Source: Aquimarina aquimarini (GTDB lineage: Bacteria; Bacteroidota; Bacteroidia; Flavobacteriales; Flavobacteriaceae). Taken from it: a stretch of DNA of 64,000 bases. The notes under the pieces were generated by a model. The model made no database searches. It saw only the letters and a program-made list of their open reading frames with translations, and had not been told where the DNA came from. The stretch is taken from NCBI RefSeq assembly GCF_900299535.1, contig NZ_OMKE01000001.1, positions 751-64,750 of the forward strand. Reading direction: 5' to 3'. The translations under genes and the position numbers were made by a program. Below, in pieces: positions 42,771-53,265 of this stretch. Numbering within the stretch: position 1 is the stretch's first letter; every line of letters starts with the position of its first letter.

Positions 42771-45700
42771 ATGAAATTCTTAAAACCCACAAGTAGGGTA
42801 ATGCTTTACATAGCATTATCTTTTTTAGGACCTGTAGTGGCACATGGCCAAACAACAAACTCACAAAGAAACAATGCTCAAAAACAACGTAAAAGTAAAA
42901 AAGAGCGGTTATATGATGACGCCATTGAGCGATTTAATTTTGAGTATAACAAAATTAAAGACCCCAGAACTGGTAAAGTGCCAGATGATATCAGGCGAAA
43001 AGAATTAAAGTTCTCAAGAAAAATCAGCGCCAAAAAAAGCTTTACTCGTAGTACCACCAAATCAAAAGAATTTTCAGACTGGAAAAGTAGAGGGCCTAAT
43101 AATGTAGGGGGTAGAACCAGAGCATTAGCGATCGATATCACTAATGAGGACATTATTTTTGCAGGAGGCGTAAGTGGTGGTCTATGGAAAACTGTGGATA
43201 GAGGGCAAAGCTGGTCGAGAATCTTACAGGGGGATCAGGATTTACATATTACAACCATTGTACAAGACCCTAGAGAAGGCATGCGTAATGTATGGTATTA
43301 CGGAGCAGGAGAGACAGTTGGTAATTCCTCTAGAGATGGAGGAGCAATATTAACTGGTAATGGGATCTATAAATCTGTAGATAGAGGAAATTCCTGGCAA
43401 TTATTAGCTAGTACAACTGATGGGGATGTGACTACGGCTAATGCTTTTGGGGTTGTTAATTCTATGGCAATCAATCCCATAAATGGAGATATCTATGTTG
43501 CAGGAAAAAAAGGAATTTATAGGTCTCAAGATGCAGGAATAACATTTGCCCCAGTATTAGGTACTACAAACGATATTTCATTCTCTGAGATAGCAGTTAC
43601 ATCTACTGGGCGTTTGTATGCTACTATAGATGGGCAGGGAGATCCAGTAAAAGGTTTTTTTACATCTGCTACGGGAAATGCAACAGAGTGGACTGATATT
43701 ACGCCTATTCCTAATGCAACCTATAGAAGAACTGTTATCGGGATAGATCCTTCTAACGAAAATAGAGTGTATTTTTTATCATTTCATGGAGACCAAGGCC
43801 AAGGAGCACAACCTTTAGAAAATTCAGCTACTCTTTATAGATATGATCATGGAGATTCTCCTAGAATAGCAAACCTATCCGCAAATTTACCTACAGATAT
43901 AGGAACCAGAATTGCCAATTTAAATTTTCAAGGGAGCTATAATATGCTTATCAAAGTGCATCCTACCAATCCTAATATTGTATTTGTAGGAGGAACAAAT
44001 TTATATAGATCTTTTGATGGGTTTACGACCCCTTTTTCTAATGTAGTACAAGGGCTGCAAGACTGGATTGGTGGATATAAACCTAATCAAGCAGGAGATG
44101 TAGATATCTATACAGATCATTATCCTGATCAACATAACCTGGTGTTTTTTCCTTCTAATTCCAATATGGCATTATCGGCAAATGATGGAGGAGTATTTAT
44201 AACCAATGATATCACTAGGGTAGCAGCAAGTGAATCTGTTAACTGGACTTCTCTTAATAATGGATATCTGACAACTCAGGTATATGATCTGTCTTTTGAT
44301 CCCCAATCTACCAACGAAAATATACTAGCTGGATTTCAGGATAGTAGTACTTATTTTACTTCTTCGGGTGCTCCTACTGCCATATGGGAACAAGTTTTTA
44401 GAGGAGATGGAACTGTAAACCATATTGCTGATAATGGAGCAACTCGTTATGTGTCTTCTCAATTTGGATTTGTTTTTAGACAAAACCTGAATGCGGCAGG
44501 GGAAATCACTTCTCAAATAAAAATAACTCCTGAAGGGACATCTAATAACCCTAGTGCTTTTTATTCGTTTCTTACACCTTATATCCTAGATCATAATAAT
44601 GATAATATTATGTATTTAGGTGTAGCGGCTGCAATTTGGAGGAATAATAATCTGGATGACATTCCTTTTGACCCAGAATTCAAAAATGCTTCTGTAAATT
44701 GGACTATATTATTAGAATCAGAAAGTCCTTCTGGTGGATTTATCACAGCAATGGATGTATCTACATACCCTGTTGCCAATCGCTTATATTATGGAACTAA
44801 TCAAGGAGCAATCTATAGAATAGACAATGCTAATCTGGATAATCAGGAAGTAGTTGATATTTTTACAGGGAAAAACTTTATACCTGGAGCTAATGTTACT
44901 GATATTGCGGTAGATCCCTCTAATTCAGATAGGGTGATTGTTGTGTTCTCTAATTATGGTATCCCTAGTATTTTTATGAGTAATGATGCAGGGAATACCT
45001 GGCAGGATATCAGTGGTAATCTAGAAGAAAATGCAGATGGAACAGGAAATGGTCCTTCTGTACGTTGCGTTGCATTTTACGAAGGAAGTCAGGCAGAAGA
45101 GAGACTTCAAAAAGTATATGTGGGTACCAGTACGGGATTATATTATACTACTGGAGATTTATTAGCCAGAGGAAAAGTAAAATGGACGAGAGAAGATACC
45201 GTGATAGGAGAAGCATTAGTATCGGATATAGATATTAGAAAAGATGGGTTTATTGCGGTAGGAACTCATGGTAGTGGTATTTATAGTGCAAAATTTCCAT
45301 TTTCTCAACCACTTCCCGAACCAAAATTAAGTGTTACTCGTTTATTAGAAGATTTTACAGTCACAGAAAATAGTGCAGATAGTCAGGTAAATATAGAGGG
45401 CCTATTTCATCAGGAAGACATAGAACCCGTTACTATTAGGATAACTAATTCAAATCCAGATCTGGTTACCGCTACATTTGTTGACGGAGTAATACGATTG
45501 GTTTACACACCAAATACTATAGGAAGAGCTACGATTGGTCTAATTGCTACCTCTGGAACAGAGCAGGTATCAGAAGGATTTACAGTAACCGTAGATGAAG
45601 TACCTGTATATAGTCAACTAGAAGGAGCTATAGAAAATGGCTATCCTGTTTATGTTAATCCTGAGCAACAAGGGCAACTTATCCAATTTTTGGCAGCAGA

Positions 45701-46451
45701 TGATTTTGTTGTTCCAGAAGGTGAAACTTGGACAGTAGATAGAATAAAAGCCTTTGGATTTGGAGAAAATGATGCATTGGTTGTAGGAAAGAGTATACTG
45801 TTAAGTATTCATAACAATGATTCTATTGATTTGGATCAAAATACAATTTATCAAGATCAACCATTCCAAACCATAAATCCTGTAAACCCATATAATAATG
45901 ATATTGATATAACCTTTACTCCTCAGGTATTGCCTGCAGGGAGGTATTGGATATCGATTTCTCCAGTTATTGAAGATACAGGAACATCACCCGAGCAAAA
46001 ACGATGGAATTGGTTCTATCAGGCAAAAAATCCAGGGATAGGAGAAAGAGGACAAATAGCATCAACTTTGGATGGAGTATATAGTGGTTGGAACCCTATA
46101 CAAATTGATGAAAATAATCCGCAGGATCCTGGTATTGATTTGCGATTTCAGATTTTTGGAAGTGTAGCACCTGCTGTGCCTAATCCGCCAGTAAATACAG
46201 CGTCTATAAAGACTATTGTATCCCCTAACCCTTCTTCTGATAAGTTTATGTTTAACTTAAAAAATGTAAAAGGAAATGGAGATGTATCTATTGTAATTCA
46301 TGATTTTTGGGGGAGGCAGGTGTATTCAAAATTAAATATTGATAAAACCTCAAATTTTGAATGGGATGCTTCTCATATGCGACAAGGGATATATTTTGTG
46401 ACCATTGAGAGGGGTAATGTAACAGAGAAATTGAAAATAATTAAAAAGTAA
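42771..46451 (+). CDS. Large secreted BNR/sortilin-repeat protein with T9SS sorting domain
   Basis: A 1226-aa exported protein. Signal peptide (to HGQTT), a basic coiled segment (NAQKQRKSKKERLYDDAIER), then a long run of BNR/VPS10-like repeats: GGRTRALAIDITNEDIIFAG, VSGGLWKTVDRGQSWS, GIYKSVDRGNSWQ, FMSNDAGNTWQ. A beta-rich region follows (about 860-1130). It ends in a T9SS domain (SPNPSSDKFMFNLKN...GIYFVTIERGNVTEKLKIIKK). It is related in layout to the protein at 2992 but lacks its FN3, MAM and CBM modules. Family members are sometimes labelled glycosyl hydrolase; no catalytic site is visible, so structural or adhesive function is equally possible. Confidence 0.9.
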   Translation: MKFLKPTSRVMLYIALSFLGPVVAHGQTTNSQRNNAQKQRKSKKERLYDDAIERFNFEYNKIKDPRTGKVPDDIRRKELKFSRKISAKKSFTRSTTKSKEFSDWKSRGPNNVGGRTRALAIDITNEDIIFAGGVSGGLWKTVDRGQSWSRILQGDQDLHITTIVQDPREGMRNVWYYGAGETVGNSSRDGGAILTGNGIYKSVDRGNSWQLLASTTDGDVTTANAFGVVNSMAINPINGDIYVAGKKGIYRSQDAGITFAPVLGTTNDISFSEIAVTSTGRLYATIDGQGDPVKGFFTSATGNATEWTDITPIPNATYRRTVIGIDPSNENRVYFLSFHGDQGQGAQPLENSATLYRYDHGDSPRIANLSANLPTDIGTRIANLNFQGSYNMLIKVHPTNPNIVFVGGTNLYRSFDGFTTPFSNVVQGLQDWIGGYKPNQAGDVDIYTDHYPDQHNLVFFPSNSNMALSANDGGVFITNDITRVAASESVNWTSLNNGYLTTQVYDLSFDPQSTNENILAGFQDSSTYFTSSGAPTAIWEQVFRGDGTVNHIADNGATRYVSSQFGFVFRQNLNAAGEITSQIKITPEGTSNNPSAFYSFLTPYILDHNNDNIMYLGVAAAIWRNNNLDDIPFDPEFKNASVNWTILLESESPSGGFITAMDVSTYPVANRLYYGTNQGAIYRIDNANLDNQEVVDIFTGKNFIPGANVTDIAVDPSNSDRVIVVFSNYGIPSIFMSNDAGNTWQDISGNLEENADGTGNGPSVRCVAFYEGSQAEERLQKVYVGTSTGLYYTTGDLLARGKVKWTREDTVIGEALVSDIDIRKDGFIAVGTHGSGIYSAKFPFSQPLPEPKLSVTRLLEDFTVTENSADSQVNIEGLFHQEDIEPVTIRITNSNPDLVTATFVDGVIRLVYTPNTIGRATIGLIATSGTEQVSEGFTVTVDEVPVYSQLEGAIENGYPVYVNPEQQGQLIQFLAADDFVVPEGETWTVDRIKAFGFGENDALVVGKSILLSIHNNDSIDLDQNTIYQDQPFQTINPVNPYNNDIDITFTPQVLPAGRYWISISPVIEDTGTSPEQKRWNWFYQAKNPGIGERGQIASTLDGVYSGWNPIQIDENNPQDPGIDLRFQIFGSVAPAVPNPPVNTASIKTIVSPNPSSDKFMFNLKNVKGNGDVSIVIHDFWGRQVYSKLNIDKTSNFEWDASHMRQGIYFVTIERGNVTEKLKIIKK

Positions 46452-46530
46452 GATTTCTCTTTTAAGAGAGTGTAATTTATTTAGATAGGTTGTATAAACT
46501 ATTCTAATCTACCCTATGTATAGACATGTG

Positions 46531-46564
46531 AAACCTGATCAAATTTATTTTTTGGTCAGGTTTT
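46531..46564. terminator. Terminator between convergent genes
   Basis: AAACCTGA(T)CA / TG(G)TCAGGTTT stem followed by TTTATTTT on the plus strand, between the T9SS gene and topB. It may work in both directions. Confidence 0.75.
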
Positions 46565-46601
46565 ATTTTATGAATTTAGTGTTATTTTGTGATAGTTGTT
46601 T

Positions 46602-48902
46602 TTAGTTTTCTTTAAGTAAAGAAACAACCAATGAGGCGGTCAATGGTTTTCCATTAGCCTTTTCTCGAATTTTATCAAATGTATATCTAAAGTTACATCC
46701 GCTTTTGTATGCACTACATCCATAAGCTGTTTTTCCTTTTACTACTGTTCCTTGATGACAAGTTGGACAAGGTATGGAGTCAGGAGTTTTACTAGAGGTG
46801 AGAGAATGATTCATTTTTTTTTCTTCGAGATGTAAATGAAAATGATCGTCAAAACGAATTAAACCTTTTTTGCTACCATTAGAAGTTTTAAAACCTTTTA
46901 GATTGACAGTACATCCTTTTTGTAGTAGCCGTAAATACTGTTTTTCTGATATTTTTTTGCCTTCAAAAGAAAAAGGGAGTTTAAAATCACAGCCTTTTTT
47001 ATACCCACTACAACCATATGCTGTTTTCCCTTTTAAGAGTGTGCCTTGTTTACACTTAGGACATGATTGTCCATTAATTGTTATTACTTTCTTTTCTTTT
47101 TTTGAGACAGGTTCTTCAGCAGTCGCGGTATAAGAAATGTTGGCACGTTTTTTTTCGGTACGTACTTCGTATACCAAATCATCTACCATTTTTTTCATGT
47201 TTTTGATAAAAGCTCCAGCATGAAAATTTCCTTTTTCAATTTCTTTTAATTGCTTTTCCCATTGCCCTGTTAATTCAGCAGAGGTAAGTAGTTTATTTTG
47301 TATTGTATCAATAAGCTGTATTCCTGTTTGGGTGGGTAGGATCTGTTTTTTATTTCGTTTGATATACTTTCGTTTAAAAAGAGTTTCGATAATATTAGCC
47401 CGGGTAGAAGGTCTACCGATACCATTTTCTTTCATCAATTCCCGCATTTCATCATCATCCACTTGTTTTCCTGCTGTTTCCATAGCACGTAATAAGGTAG
47501 CTTCTGTATATTGATTAGGAGGTTTGGTTTCTTTTTCTAAAAAAGAAGGTTCATGTGGGCCTTTTTCTCCTTTTTCAAAAGAAGGAAGGATCCCTTTTTC
47601 TTTTTTCTCTTTAGAATTAGGGGTTTCAAAAACTACTCTCCATCCTTTTTCTAAAATTACTTTCCCTGTAGTTTTAAATGTTACTGTATCTGCTTTACCA
47701 ATGACTGTTGTGTTTGCCACTGCACAATCCTCATAAAATACTGCAATGAATCGTTTGGTGATGATATCATATACTTGTTGTTGATTGTATTGTAGATTAA
47801 TTTGAACTCCTGTAGGAATAATTGCATGGTGATCTGTTACTTTTTTGTCATTGAATACTTTAGCAGATTTTTTGATTTTCTTTCCTAATAGGGGTTGAGT
47901 AAGATTTTGGTAATTGGTTAACTTATTTAATATCCCTGATACTTTTGGGTAGATATCATTTGGTAAAAAAGTAGTATCTACTCTAGGGTAGGTAACAACC
48001 TTTTGTTCATATAATTTCTGGACTATTTTTAAAGTTTCATCTGCAGAAAATCCAAATTTTGTATTGCAATATACTTGCAATCCTGTAAGATCAAAAAGCT
48101 TGGGGGCATATTCTTTACCTTTTTTCTTAGTAATAGATTGAATCTCAAAATCACTTTCTTTTACTACCTTGGCAAAAGCCTCTCCTTCTTCTTTTTTTAA
48201 GAATCTTCCTTCTTCACAATTAAACAGTGTTTCTCTATATACCGTTTGTAACTCCCAATAGGGTTGGGGTTTAAAATTCTGAATCTCTTTAAATCGGTTG
48301 ACCAGCATTGCCAATGTAGGTGTTTGTACCCTACCAATGGATAATACTTGTTTGTATCCTCCGTGTTTTACTGTATATAGTCGTGTGGCATTCATACCTA
48401 ATAACCAATCTCCTATTGCTCTAGAAAACCCTGCGTAATATAAATTATCATACTGCGTAGATGGTTGTAGTTGGTCAAAACCTTCTTTGATAGCTTCTGT
48501 GGTCAATGACGAAATCCAAAGGCGTTGTACTTCACCTTGATAAGCTGCTTGATCGATAACCCATCGTTGTATCAATTCTCCTTCTTGTCCAGCATCTCCA
48601 CAATTGATAACTACGGTGGCTTTATCAAATAATTTTTTTACAATATCAAACTGCTTTTTGATCCCCGAGTTGTCTACTACCTTGGTTTTGAACTTATCGG
48701 GTAGCATAGGGAGGTTGTTAAGATCCCAGCTTTTCCAATATGGCTTATAGTCATTTGGTTCAAATAGTGTACAAAGATGACCAAAGGTATAGGTAACTGC
48801 ATACCCATTGCCTTCATAATAACCATCACATCTAGTATTGGCTCCTAATACAGCAGCAATTTCACGGGCAACACTTGGCTTTTCTGCAATACATACTTTC
48901 AT
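46602..48902 (-). CDS. topB: DNA topoisomerase III
   Basis: A 766-aa type IA topoisomerase. The Toprim motif is at the start (MKVCIAEKPSVAREIAAVLG; the ATG at 48902 is chosen because this strand begins the domain). CGDAGQEGELIQRW carries the metal-binding acids, GRVQTPTLAML is the conserved helix, and VTYPRVDTTFLP contains the nucleophilic Tyr. The C-terminus carries two zinc ribbons with four Cys each (CPKCKQGTLLKGKTAYGCSG, and CPTCHQGTVVKGKTAYGCSA). It resolves intertwined single strands during replication and recombination. It stands alone, so there is no sign of a mobile element. Confidence 0.96.
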   Translation of the reverse strand: MKVCIAEKPSVAREIAAVLGANTRCDGYYEGNGYAVTYTFGHLCTLFEPNDYKPYWKSWDLNNLPMLPDKFKTKVVDNSGIKKQFDIVKKLFDKATVVINCGDAGQEGELIQRWVIDQAAYQGEVQRLWISSLTTEAIKEGFDQLQPSTQYDNLYYAGFSRAIGDWLLGMNATRLYTVKHGGYKQVLSIGRVQTPTLAMLVNRFKEIQNFKPQPYWELQTVYRETLFNCEEGRFLKKEEGEAFAKVVKESDFEIQSITKKKGKEYAPKLFDLTGLQVYCNTKFGFSADETLKIVQKLYEQKVVTYPRVDTTFLPNDIYPKVSGILNKLTNYQNLTQPLLGKKIKKSAKVFNDKKVTDHHAIIPTGVQINLQYNQQQVYDIITKRFIAVFYEDCAVANTTVIGKADTVTFKTTGKVILEKGWRVVFETPNSKEKKEKGILPSFEKGEKGPHEPSFLEKETKPPNQYTEATLLRAMETAGKQVDDDEMRELMKENGIGRPSTRANIIETLFKRKYIKRNKKQILPTQTGIQLIDTIQNKLLTSAELTGQWEKQLKEIEKGNFHAGAFIKNMKKMVDDLVYEVRTEKKRANISYTATAEEPVSKKEKKVITINGQSCPKCKQGTLLKGKTAYGCSGYKKGCDFKLPFSFEGKKISEKQYLRLLQKGCTVNLKGFKTSNGSKKGLIRFDDHFHLHLEEKKMNHSLTSSKTPDSIPCPTCHQGTVVKGKTAYGCSAYKSGCNFRYTFDKIREKANGKPLTASLVVSLLKEN

Positions 48903-49083
48903 AGCTAAAAGCAAAAATAGTTAAAATATAGTAAGATGTGATTTTGATAAAAACAACTTACATTTATACTCTATAATTATAGATTTATAGTTGGTGATTA
49001 CGTAGTAAGTAATATCTTTATTTCTACTATCTGGTAAGACTAAAGGGTGAGGATTTTTATGAGTGTAATAAGAAATTAAAACA

Positions 49084-50082
49084 ATGACTGGAAAAGAAAC
49101 ATTTGGTGACCTCAAAAAATTAGCGGTATCATTATTAGAAAACCCATACAATCAAACAGAGATTGAAAGAATTATAGATCAAATCCATGTACATTTTCAA
49201 GAGATCACTAAAATTACTGGATTTGATTTAAATATAGAACATCTGGCGGCTGTTCCTACTGCAAAAGGAAAAGCTCTGGGGTTAAACTATGCAGCACAAT
49301 GTCTACTGGATTATAAAAGAACGACAAGGTTTTTAAAAGCAATTGTTTATGCCATTAGAGATAAGCAAAAGGTATATCCAAATGAATTGATTCATGTTTT
49401 TTATGCGGGATGTGGGCCTTATGCTCCATTTGTAACTTTGGTAGCCCATTTTTTTAAACCTGAAGAGGTCAATTTTTCGTTATTGGATATTAATAAAAAT
49501 GCTCTTGAATCTTCCAAGAATTTAATTAGCACACTAGGGTTAGAAGATTATATTCAAGAGTTCTACTTAGCTGATGCGGTAACATTTAAAGTTCCAAATC
49601 CGAATACTTTTCATATTCTTATTAGTGAGACATTAGATGCATTATTGTATCGAGAATGTTATGTTCCTATTGTATTTAATCTATTGCCTCAATTTAATAA
49701 GAACATCACATTAATTCCTGAAAATGTACAGATAAACTTAAAGTTATTAGCTAAACCCAATAAAGATTCAGACTGTTTAGAAGAGGATGCAGGGACTATT
49801 TTAGATGTACGTAAAGCTATATCCTCTTATACAGGAGACTCAAATATTCTATCACAATTACCAGAAAAGATAGTGAATTTAAAATCCATGAATATAGATC
49901 GATATAAAAGCACTTTGATAGAAACCCAAGTGCATATTTATAATGATATTTGGTTGTATAGAAATGAATCATCCTTAACATTACCTTTAGAAATAATGTT
50001 GGAACAACCTTTTCTAAAAAGCTCTATTGTTTTTACATATCATTTAGAACCAGAAGTAGAATTAAAATGTAGATTTCAATGA
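49084..50082 (+). CDS. SAM-dependent methyltransferase-like protein
   Basis: A 332-aa cytoplasmic protein. Residues about 105-175 give a class I methyltransferase fold: VFYAGCGPYAPFVTLVA (motif I), LLDINKNALESSKN (acidic loop binding the SAM ribose), and FYLADAVTF. The N-terminal hundred residues are helical. ISETLDALLYRECYVPIVFN suggests similarity to the arginine-methyltransferase-like branch, but substrate residues cannot be assigned. It faces topB divergently and converges on the ferredoxin gene; no pathway partner is evident. Confidence 0.75.
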   Translation: MTGKETFGDLKKLAVSLLENPYNQTEIERIIDQIHVHFQEITKITGFDLNIEHLAAVPTAKGKALGLNYAAQCLLDYKRTTRFLKAIVYAIRDKQKVYPNELIHVFYAGCGPYAPFVTLVAHFFKPEEVNFSLLDINKNALESSKNLISTLGLEDYIQEFYLADAVTFKVPNPNTFHILISETLDALLYRECYVPIVFNLLPQFNKNITLIPENVQINLKLLAKPNKDSDCLEEDAGTILDVRKAISSYTGDSNILSQLPEKIVNLKSMNIDRYKSTLIETQVHIYNDIWLYRNESSLTLPLEIMLEQPFLKSSIVFTYHLEPEVELKCRFQ

Positions 50083-50189
50083 TCAAAAATTTATGTACTA
50101 TCCCTGTAGGAATTTTGCATTATTAAATTTTATAGATGAGTATAAAAATAGAAGCTAATAATTTGCTCTATGACTAATTACCAAGCTCA

Positions 50190-50420
50190 TTAAATCATTT
50201 TAGTGATAATGATTTTAACAGGACAAGCTTCTGTAGCTCGTTTGCAAGCGTCAAAAATAGTATTGTCTGATGATTTTATGGTAAAAAAGCCTTTTTTTTC
50301 GATGGCGTGTAATAAAACTGATTTCCCATCTTTTTTAGACATCTGGAACTGTTCTGGAGCAAGTTCAACACAATAATTACACCCAATACATTTATTTCGT
50401 TGTAAAGTTACTACTACCAT
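50190..50420 (-). CDS. 4Fe-4S ferredoxin
   Basis: A 76-aa single-cluster ferredoxin. CIGCNYC supplies two or three ligands and ACKRATEACPV the remaining ones; this is the 3-plus-1 spacing of a [4Fe-4S] or [3Fe-4S] protein. Six bases separate it from the U32 gene, so it is translated from the same mRNA and is the likely electron donor for that protein, whose relatives carry an iron-sulfur cluster and hydroxylate RNA. Confidence 0.85.
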   Translation of the reverse strand: MVVVTLQRNKCIGCNYCVELAPEQFQMSKKDGKSVLLHAIEKKGFFTIKSSDNTIFDACKRATEACPVKIIITKMI

Positions 50421-50426
50421 TTGTTA

Positions 50427-51668
50427 TTAATTCTTCACAATTTTATAAAGTTTATCTGACAATCGAACTCTAAAGTCTAAAGGGATGGTACAAGAGTCTC
50501 CTTTTTGGGCTTTTTGTAGCGACTTGTCGTTTACAAACATTTCTGTAAGTTTAAATTCCTTAGCTCCTGTGGTTGGTCCAGTAATAAGGACAGTATCTCC
50601 CAGTGATAAGTCATACGCTTCAATTTTAAATTCTCCTATTTTGCTTTTAGTGAAATAATGTTGACCTTTTCCTATATAAACCTTTTTTTGTGTAGCTTTG
50701 GATCCATCAACATCACTCCACTCTCCAAGTTTTTGACCTAAATAATACCCACTCCAGAAACCACGATTATATACCTTTTTTAACTGATCCATCCATTCAG
50801 TTACTTTTTCTTTAGTAAAGTTATTTTCATAATAGGTATCAATTGCTTCTCTATATGTTTTAATAACAGTGGCAACATATTCTGGGGCTCTACCACGACC
50901 TTCAATTTTTAATACTTTGATACCAGTATCAATCACCTGGTCTAAAAAATCTAATGTGCATAAATCTTTTGGAGACATCAAATATTCATTATCGACCTCT
51001 ATTTCAAAACCAGAATCTTGATCGATTACCGTATATTTTTTTCTGCAGTTTTGTTTACAAGCACCTCTGTTTGCAGAGGAGTTATGTGAATGAAGACTCA
51101 AGTAGCATTTTCCTGATACTGCCATACATAAAGCACCATGACCAAAAACCTCAATTTCTACCAAATTACCAGAAGGTCCTTTGATCTGATCTTTCTCGAT
51201 TTGTTCGGTTATTTTTTTTATTTGACGTAAACTAAGTTCTCTACTCAGGACCATCGTGTCTGCAAACATAGCATAAAAGCGAACGGCTTCTATATTGGTA
51301 ATGTTAATCTGTGTAGAGATATGAACCTCTATATCAATTTGTTTTGCATATGCAAGAACTGATTGGTCCATTGCAATAACCGCAGTAATAGTAGCTTTTT
51401 TTGCAGCATCCAATACTGTTTTTATAACCGATAAATCATGATCGTATATGATTGTATTAAGAGTAAGATAAGTACGGATATTTTTTTTAGAACATCTGTT
51501 TACAATCTCAGGTAAATCATCAATGGTAAAATTAATACTTGCGCGGGCACGCATATTTAATTGCTCTACGCCAAAATATATGGAATCGGCTCCATTATCT
51601 ATTGCAGCCTGCAAAGATTCGAAATTACCAGCAGGAGCCATTAATTCTATTTTACCTGATGTCGTCAT
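50427..51668 (-). CDS. Peptidase U32 family protein, TrhP-like
   Basis: A 413-aa protein of the U32 family (formerly 'collagenase'). It opens KIELMAPAGNFESLQAAIDNGADSIYFG, and a four-Cys cluster (GALCMAVSGKC then GACKQNCRKKY) in the middle is the family's iron-sulfur site. Family members TrhP and RlhA hydroxylate tRNA uridine-34 or 23S rRNA, using prephenate-derived chemistry; single-domain length near 410-450 aa favours the TrhP type. Adjacent ferredoxin supports an electron-requiring reaction. Specificity is inference. Confidence 0.85.
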   Translation of the reverse strand: MTTSGKIELMAPAGNFESLQAAIDNGADSIYFGVEQLNMRARASINFTIDDLPEIVNRCSKKNIRTYLTLNTIIYDHDLSVIKTVLDAAKKATITAVIAMDQSVLAYAKQIDIEVHISTQINITNIEAVRFYAMFADTMVLSRELSLRQIKKITEQIEKDQIKGPSGNLVEIEVFGHGALCMAVSGKCYLSLHSHNSSANRGACKQNCRKKYTVIDQDSGFEIEVDNEYLMSPKDLCTLDFLDQVIDTGIKVLKIEGRGRAPEYVATVIKTYREAIDTYYENNFTKEKVTEWMDQLKKVYNRGFWSGYYLGQKLGEWSDVDGSKATQKKVYIGKGQHYFTKSKIGEFKIEAYDLSLGDTVLITGPTTGAKEFKLTEMFVNDKSLQKAQKGDSCTIPLDFRVRLSDKLYKIVKN

Positions 51669-51804
51669 AAATGTGAGTCTTAAATATTATTGTGTGCAAA
51701 CATACAAATATGAAAAAGAGGAATAAAAATATTATTTCTTTTTTCTACTTTGATTATTACAAAGTATAATTTGATTGCGTTTTATAAACACAATTATTTT
51801 TACA

Positions 51805-53265
51805 TTACGATGATACAGCAGCAGTAATAATCTGTTGTTTTTTTATTTTTTTCTTTGGTTGCTTTTTTGGTAAATCTCTTGTCAACCACCCACTTCTGCC
51901 AGCAGTAGCTATAGCGTAAGGAGTAATCCAAAATAAGGAGAAGGCATAAAAGATACTATAAGGATACGCCCAAAGAGATTCTGTAAGACTATGCTTTTTT
52001 GCATAAAATAAAGCCTGTATACTTGAAAAAACAAATATACTAACCAGTGTAGAAGTTAGAAATAATATAGGGTAGGTGCAGATAAAAAATAACATCAATA
52101 TTATTCCTGGGTAAGCCATTGTCATTTTTAACCATTGGTTTAATAATAATATTCTAGTGCCACTTTTTGCCTCTTTTCTAAAATTTCCAAAAGCAAATTT
52201 TGACATTGCTATATTCTCACGAACGTTGCTTCTTTCCCAACGAATGAACATTTTATATAAATTTTTGTAGCGCTCGGGGATGTTAGTATACACATAGGCA
52301 TTACGTTGAAAAAATACTTTGTAACCTTGCTTTAAAATCATATTTGTCATAGCCCTATCTTCTCCAATTTTTGAGACTTGTCCCATAAAAGTTTGAGTAA
52401 TCCACTCTTGACGGCAATTAAAAACAGCTTCTCTTCGATAAGCTGATAGTGCTCCTGGTGTACATAATACAGAACCTAAGCTACTTTGAGCAGAGCGGAT
52501 AAACTCAAAACTAAAAGCAAAACTTACATTCAACATACGTGGGATTAAAGCTTTTTTACTATTCAATACACGCACATTACCTGCTACAGCACCACATTTT
52601 TTGTCGACTACAAAAGGGCTAACCATATTACGTACTGTGTCTTTTTTAACTATAGAGTCACTATCCACAGTTATAAAAATCTCTCCTGTAGCTAAATTAA
52701 ATGCACGATACAGGGCATGTCTTTTTCCTTTGTTTTTTGGTTGTTGATAAATTGCAACACGATCCCCTAATTCTTCTTTAGCTTTTTTCATCCATTGCCA
52801 TGTATCATCTTGACTTCCGTCATCAATAGAAATTAATTGTATTTTTTCTTGAGGATAATCGCTTTCTGCTAGGCTAACTAATGTTTTATAAACTAACTCA
52901 CCTTCATTGTATGCTGGAACAATAACTGTACATAAAGGTAGCTGATCATCAGATACAGATTTAATGACTTTATAGCGTAAGTATAAAAATAATATATAGA
53001 TTAAAAAACTAATTTTAATAGTGAGTAAACAGAAGCCTGTTGCTGTTAAGGCAATTCCCCATGGACTATTTATTCGTTCTAAATATATTTTTTCAAAATA
53101 TGGTTGTAAGAAAAAGAATAAAGATATAGCACCAAACATTAATAAGAATGTTCCTATTAAAATGAAAGATGAAGATGTGTCTAAAATAGTTTTCTTGATA
53201 AGTTTAGAATGTTTGTTGGTAGCTGCAGAAGTTTCCAAAGATTTGGAAAATGATAATCCTTTCAT
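51805..53265 (-). CDS. Family 2 processive glycosyltransferase, membrane-bound
   Basis: A 486-aa protein with two N-terminal membrane helices (about 30-50 and 70-95), a GT2 catalytic domain, and three or more C-terminal helices. Motifs: VIVPAYNEGELVY, SIDDGSQDDTW, ITVDSDS (metal-binding D-x-D), TPGALSAYRREAVF, IGEDRAMTNMI (catalytic Asp) and FIRWERSNVRE, the RW of the Q/R-x-x-R-W motif of processive enzymes such as NodC and hyaluronan or poly-GlcNAc synthases. It probably makes and exports a surface polysaccharide. It stands alone, without the deacetylase or accessory genes of a pga/ica set. Confidence 0.9.
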   Translation of the reverse strand: MKGLSFSKSLETSAATNKHSKLIKKTILDTSSSFILIGTFLLMFGAISLFFFLQPYFEKIYLERINSPWGIALTATGFCLLTIKISFLIYILFLYLRYKVIKSVSDDQLPLCTVIVPAYNEGELVYKTLVSLAESDYPQEKIQLISIDDGSQDDTWQWMKKAKEELGDRVAIYQQPKNKGKRHALYRAFNLATGEIFITVDSDSIVKKDTVRNMVSPFVVDKKCGAVAGNVRVLNSKKALIPRMLNVSFAFSFEFIRSAQSSLGSVLCTPGALSAYRREAVFNCRQEWITQTFMGQVSKIGEDRAMTNMILKQGYKVFFQRNAYVYTNIPERYKNLYKMFIRWERSNVRENIAMSKFAFGNFRKEAKSGTRILLLNQWLKMTMAYPGIILMLFFICTYPILFLTSTLVSIFVFSSIQALFYAKKHSLTESLWAYPYSIFYAFSLFWITPYAIATAGRSGWLTRDLPKKQPKKKIKKQQIITAAVSS

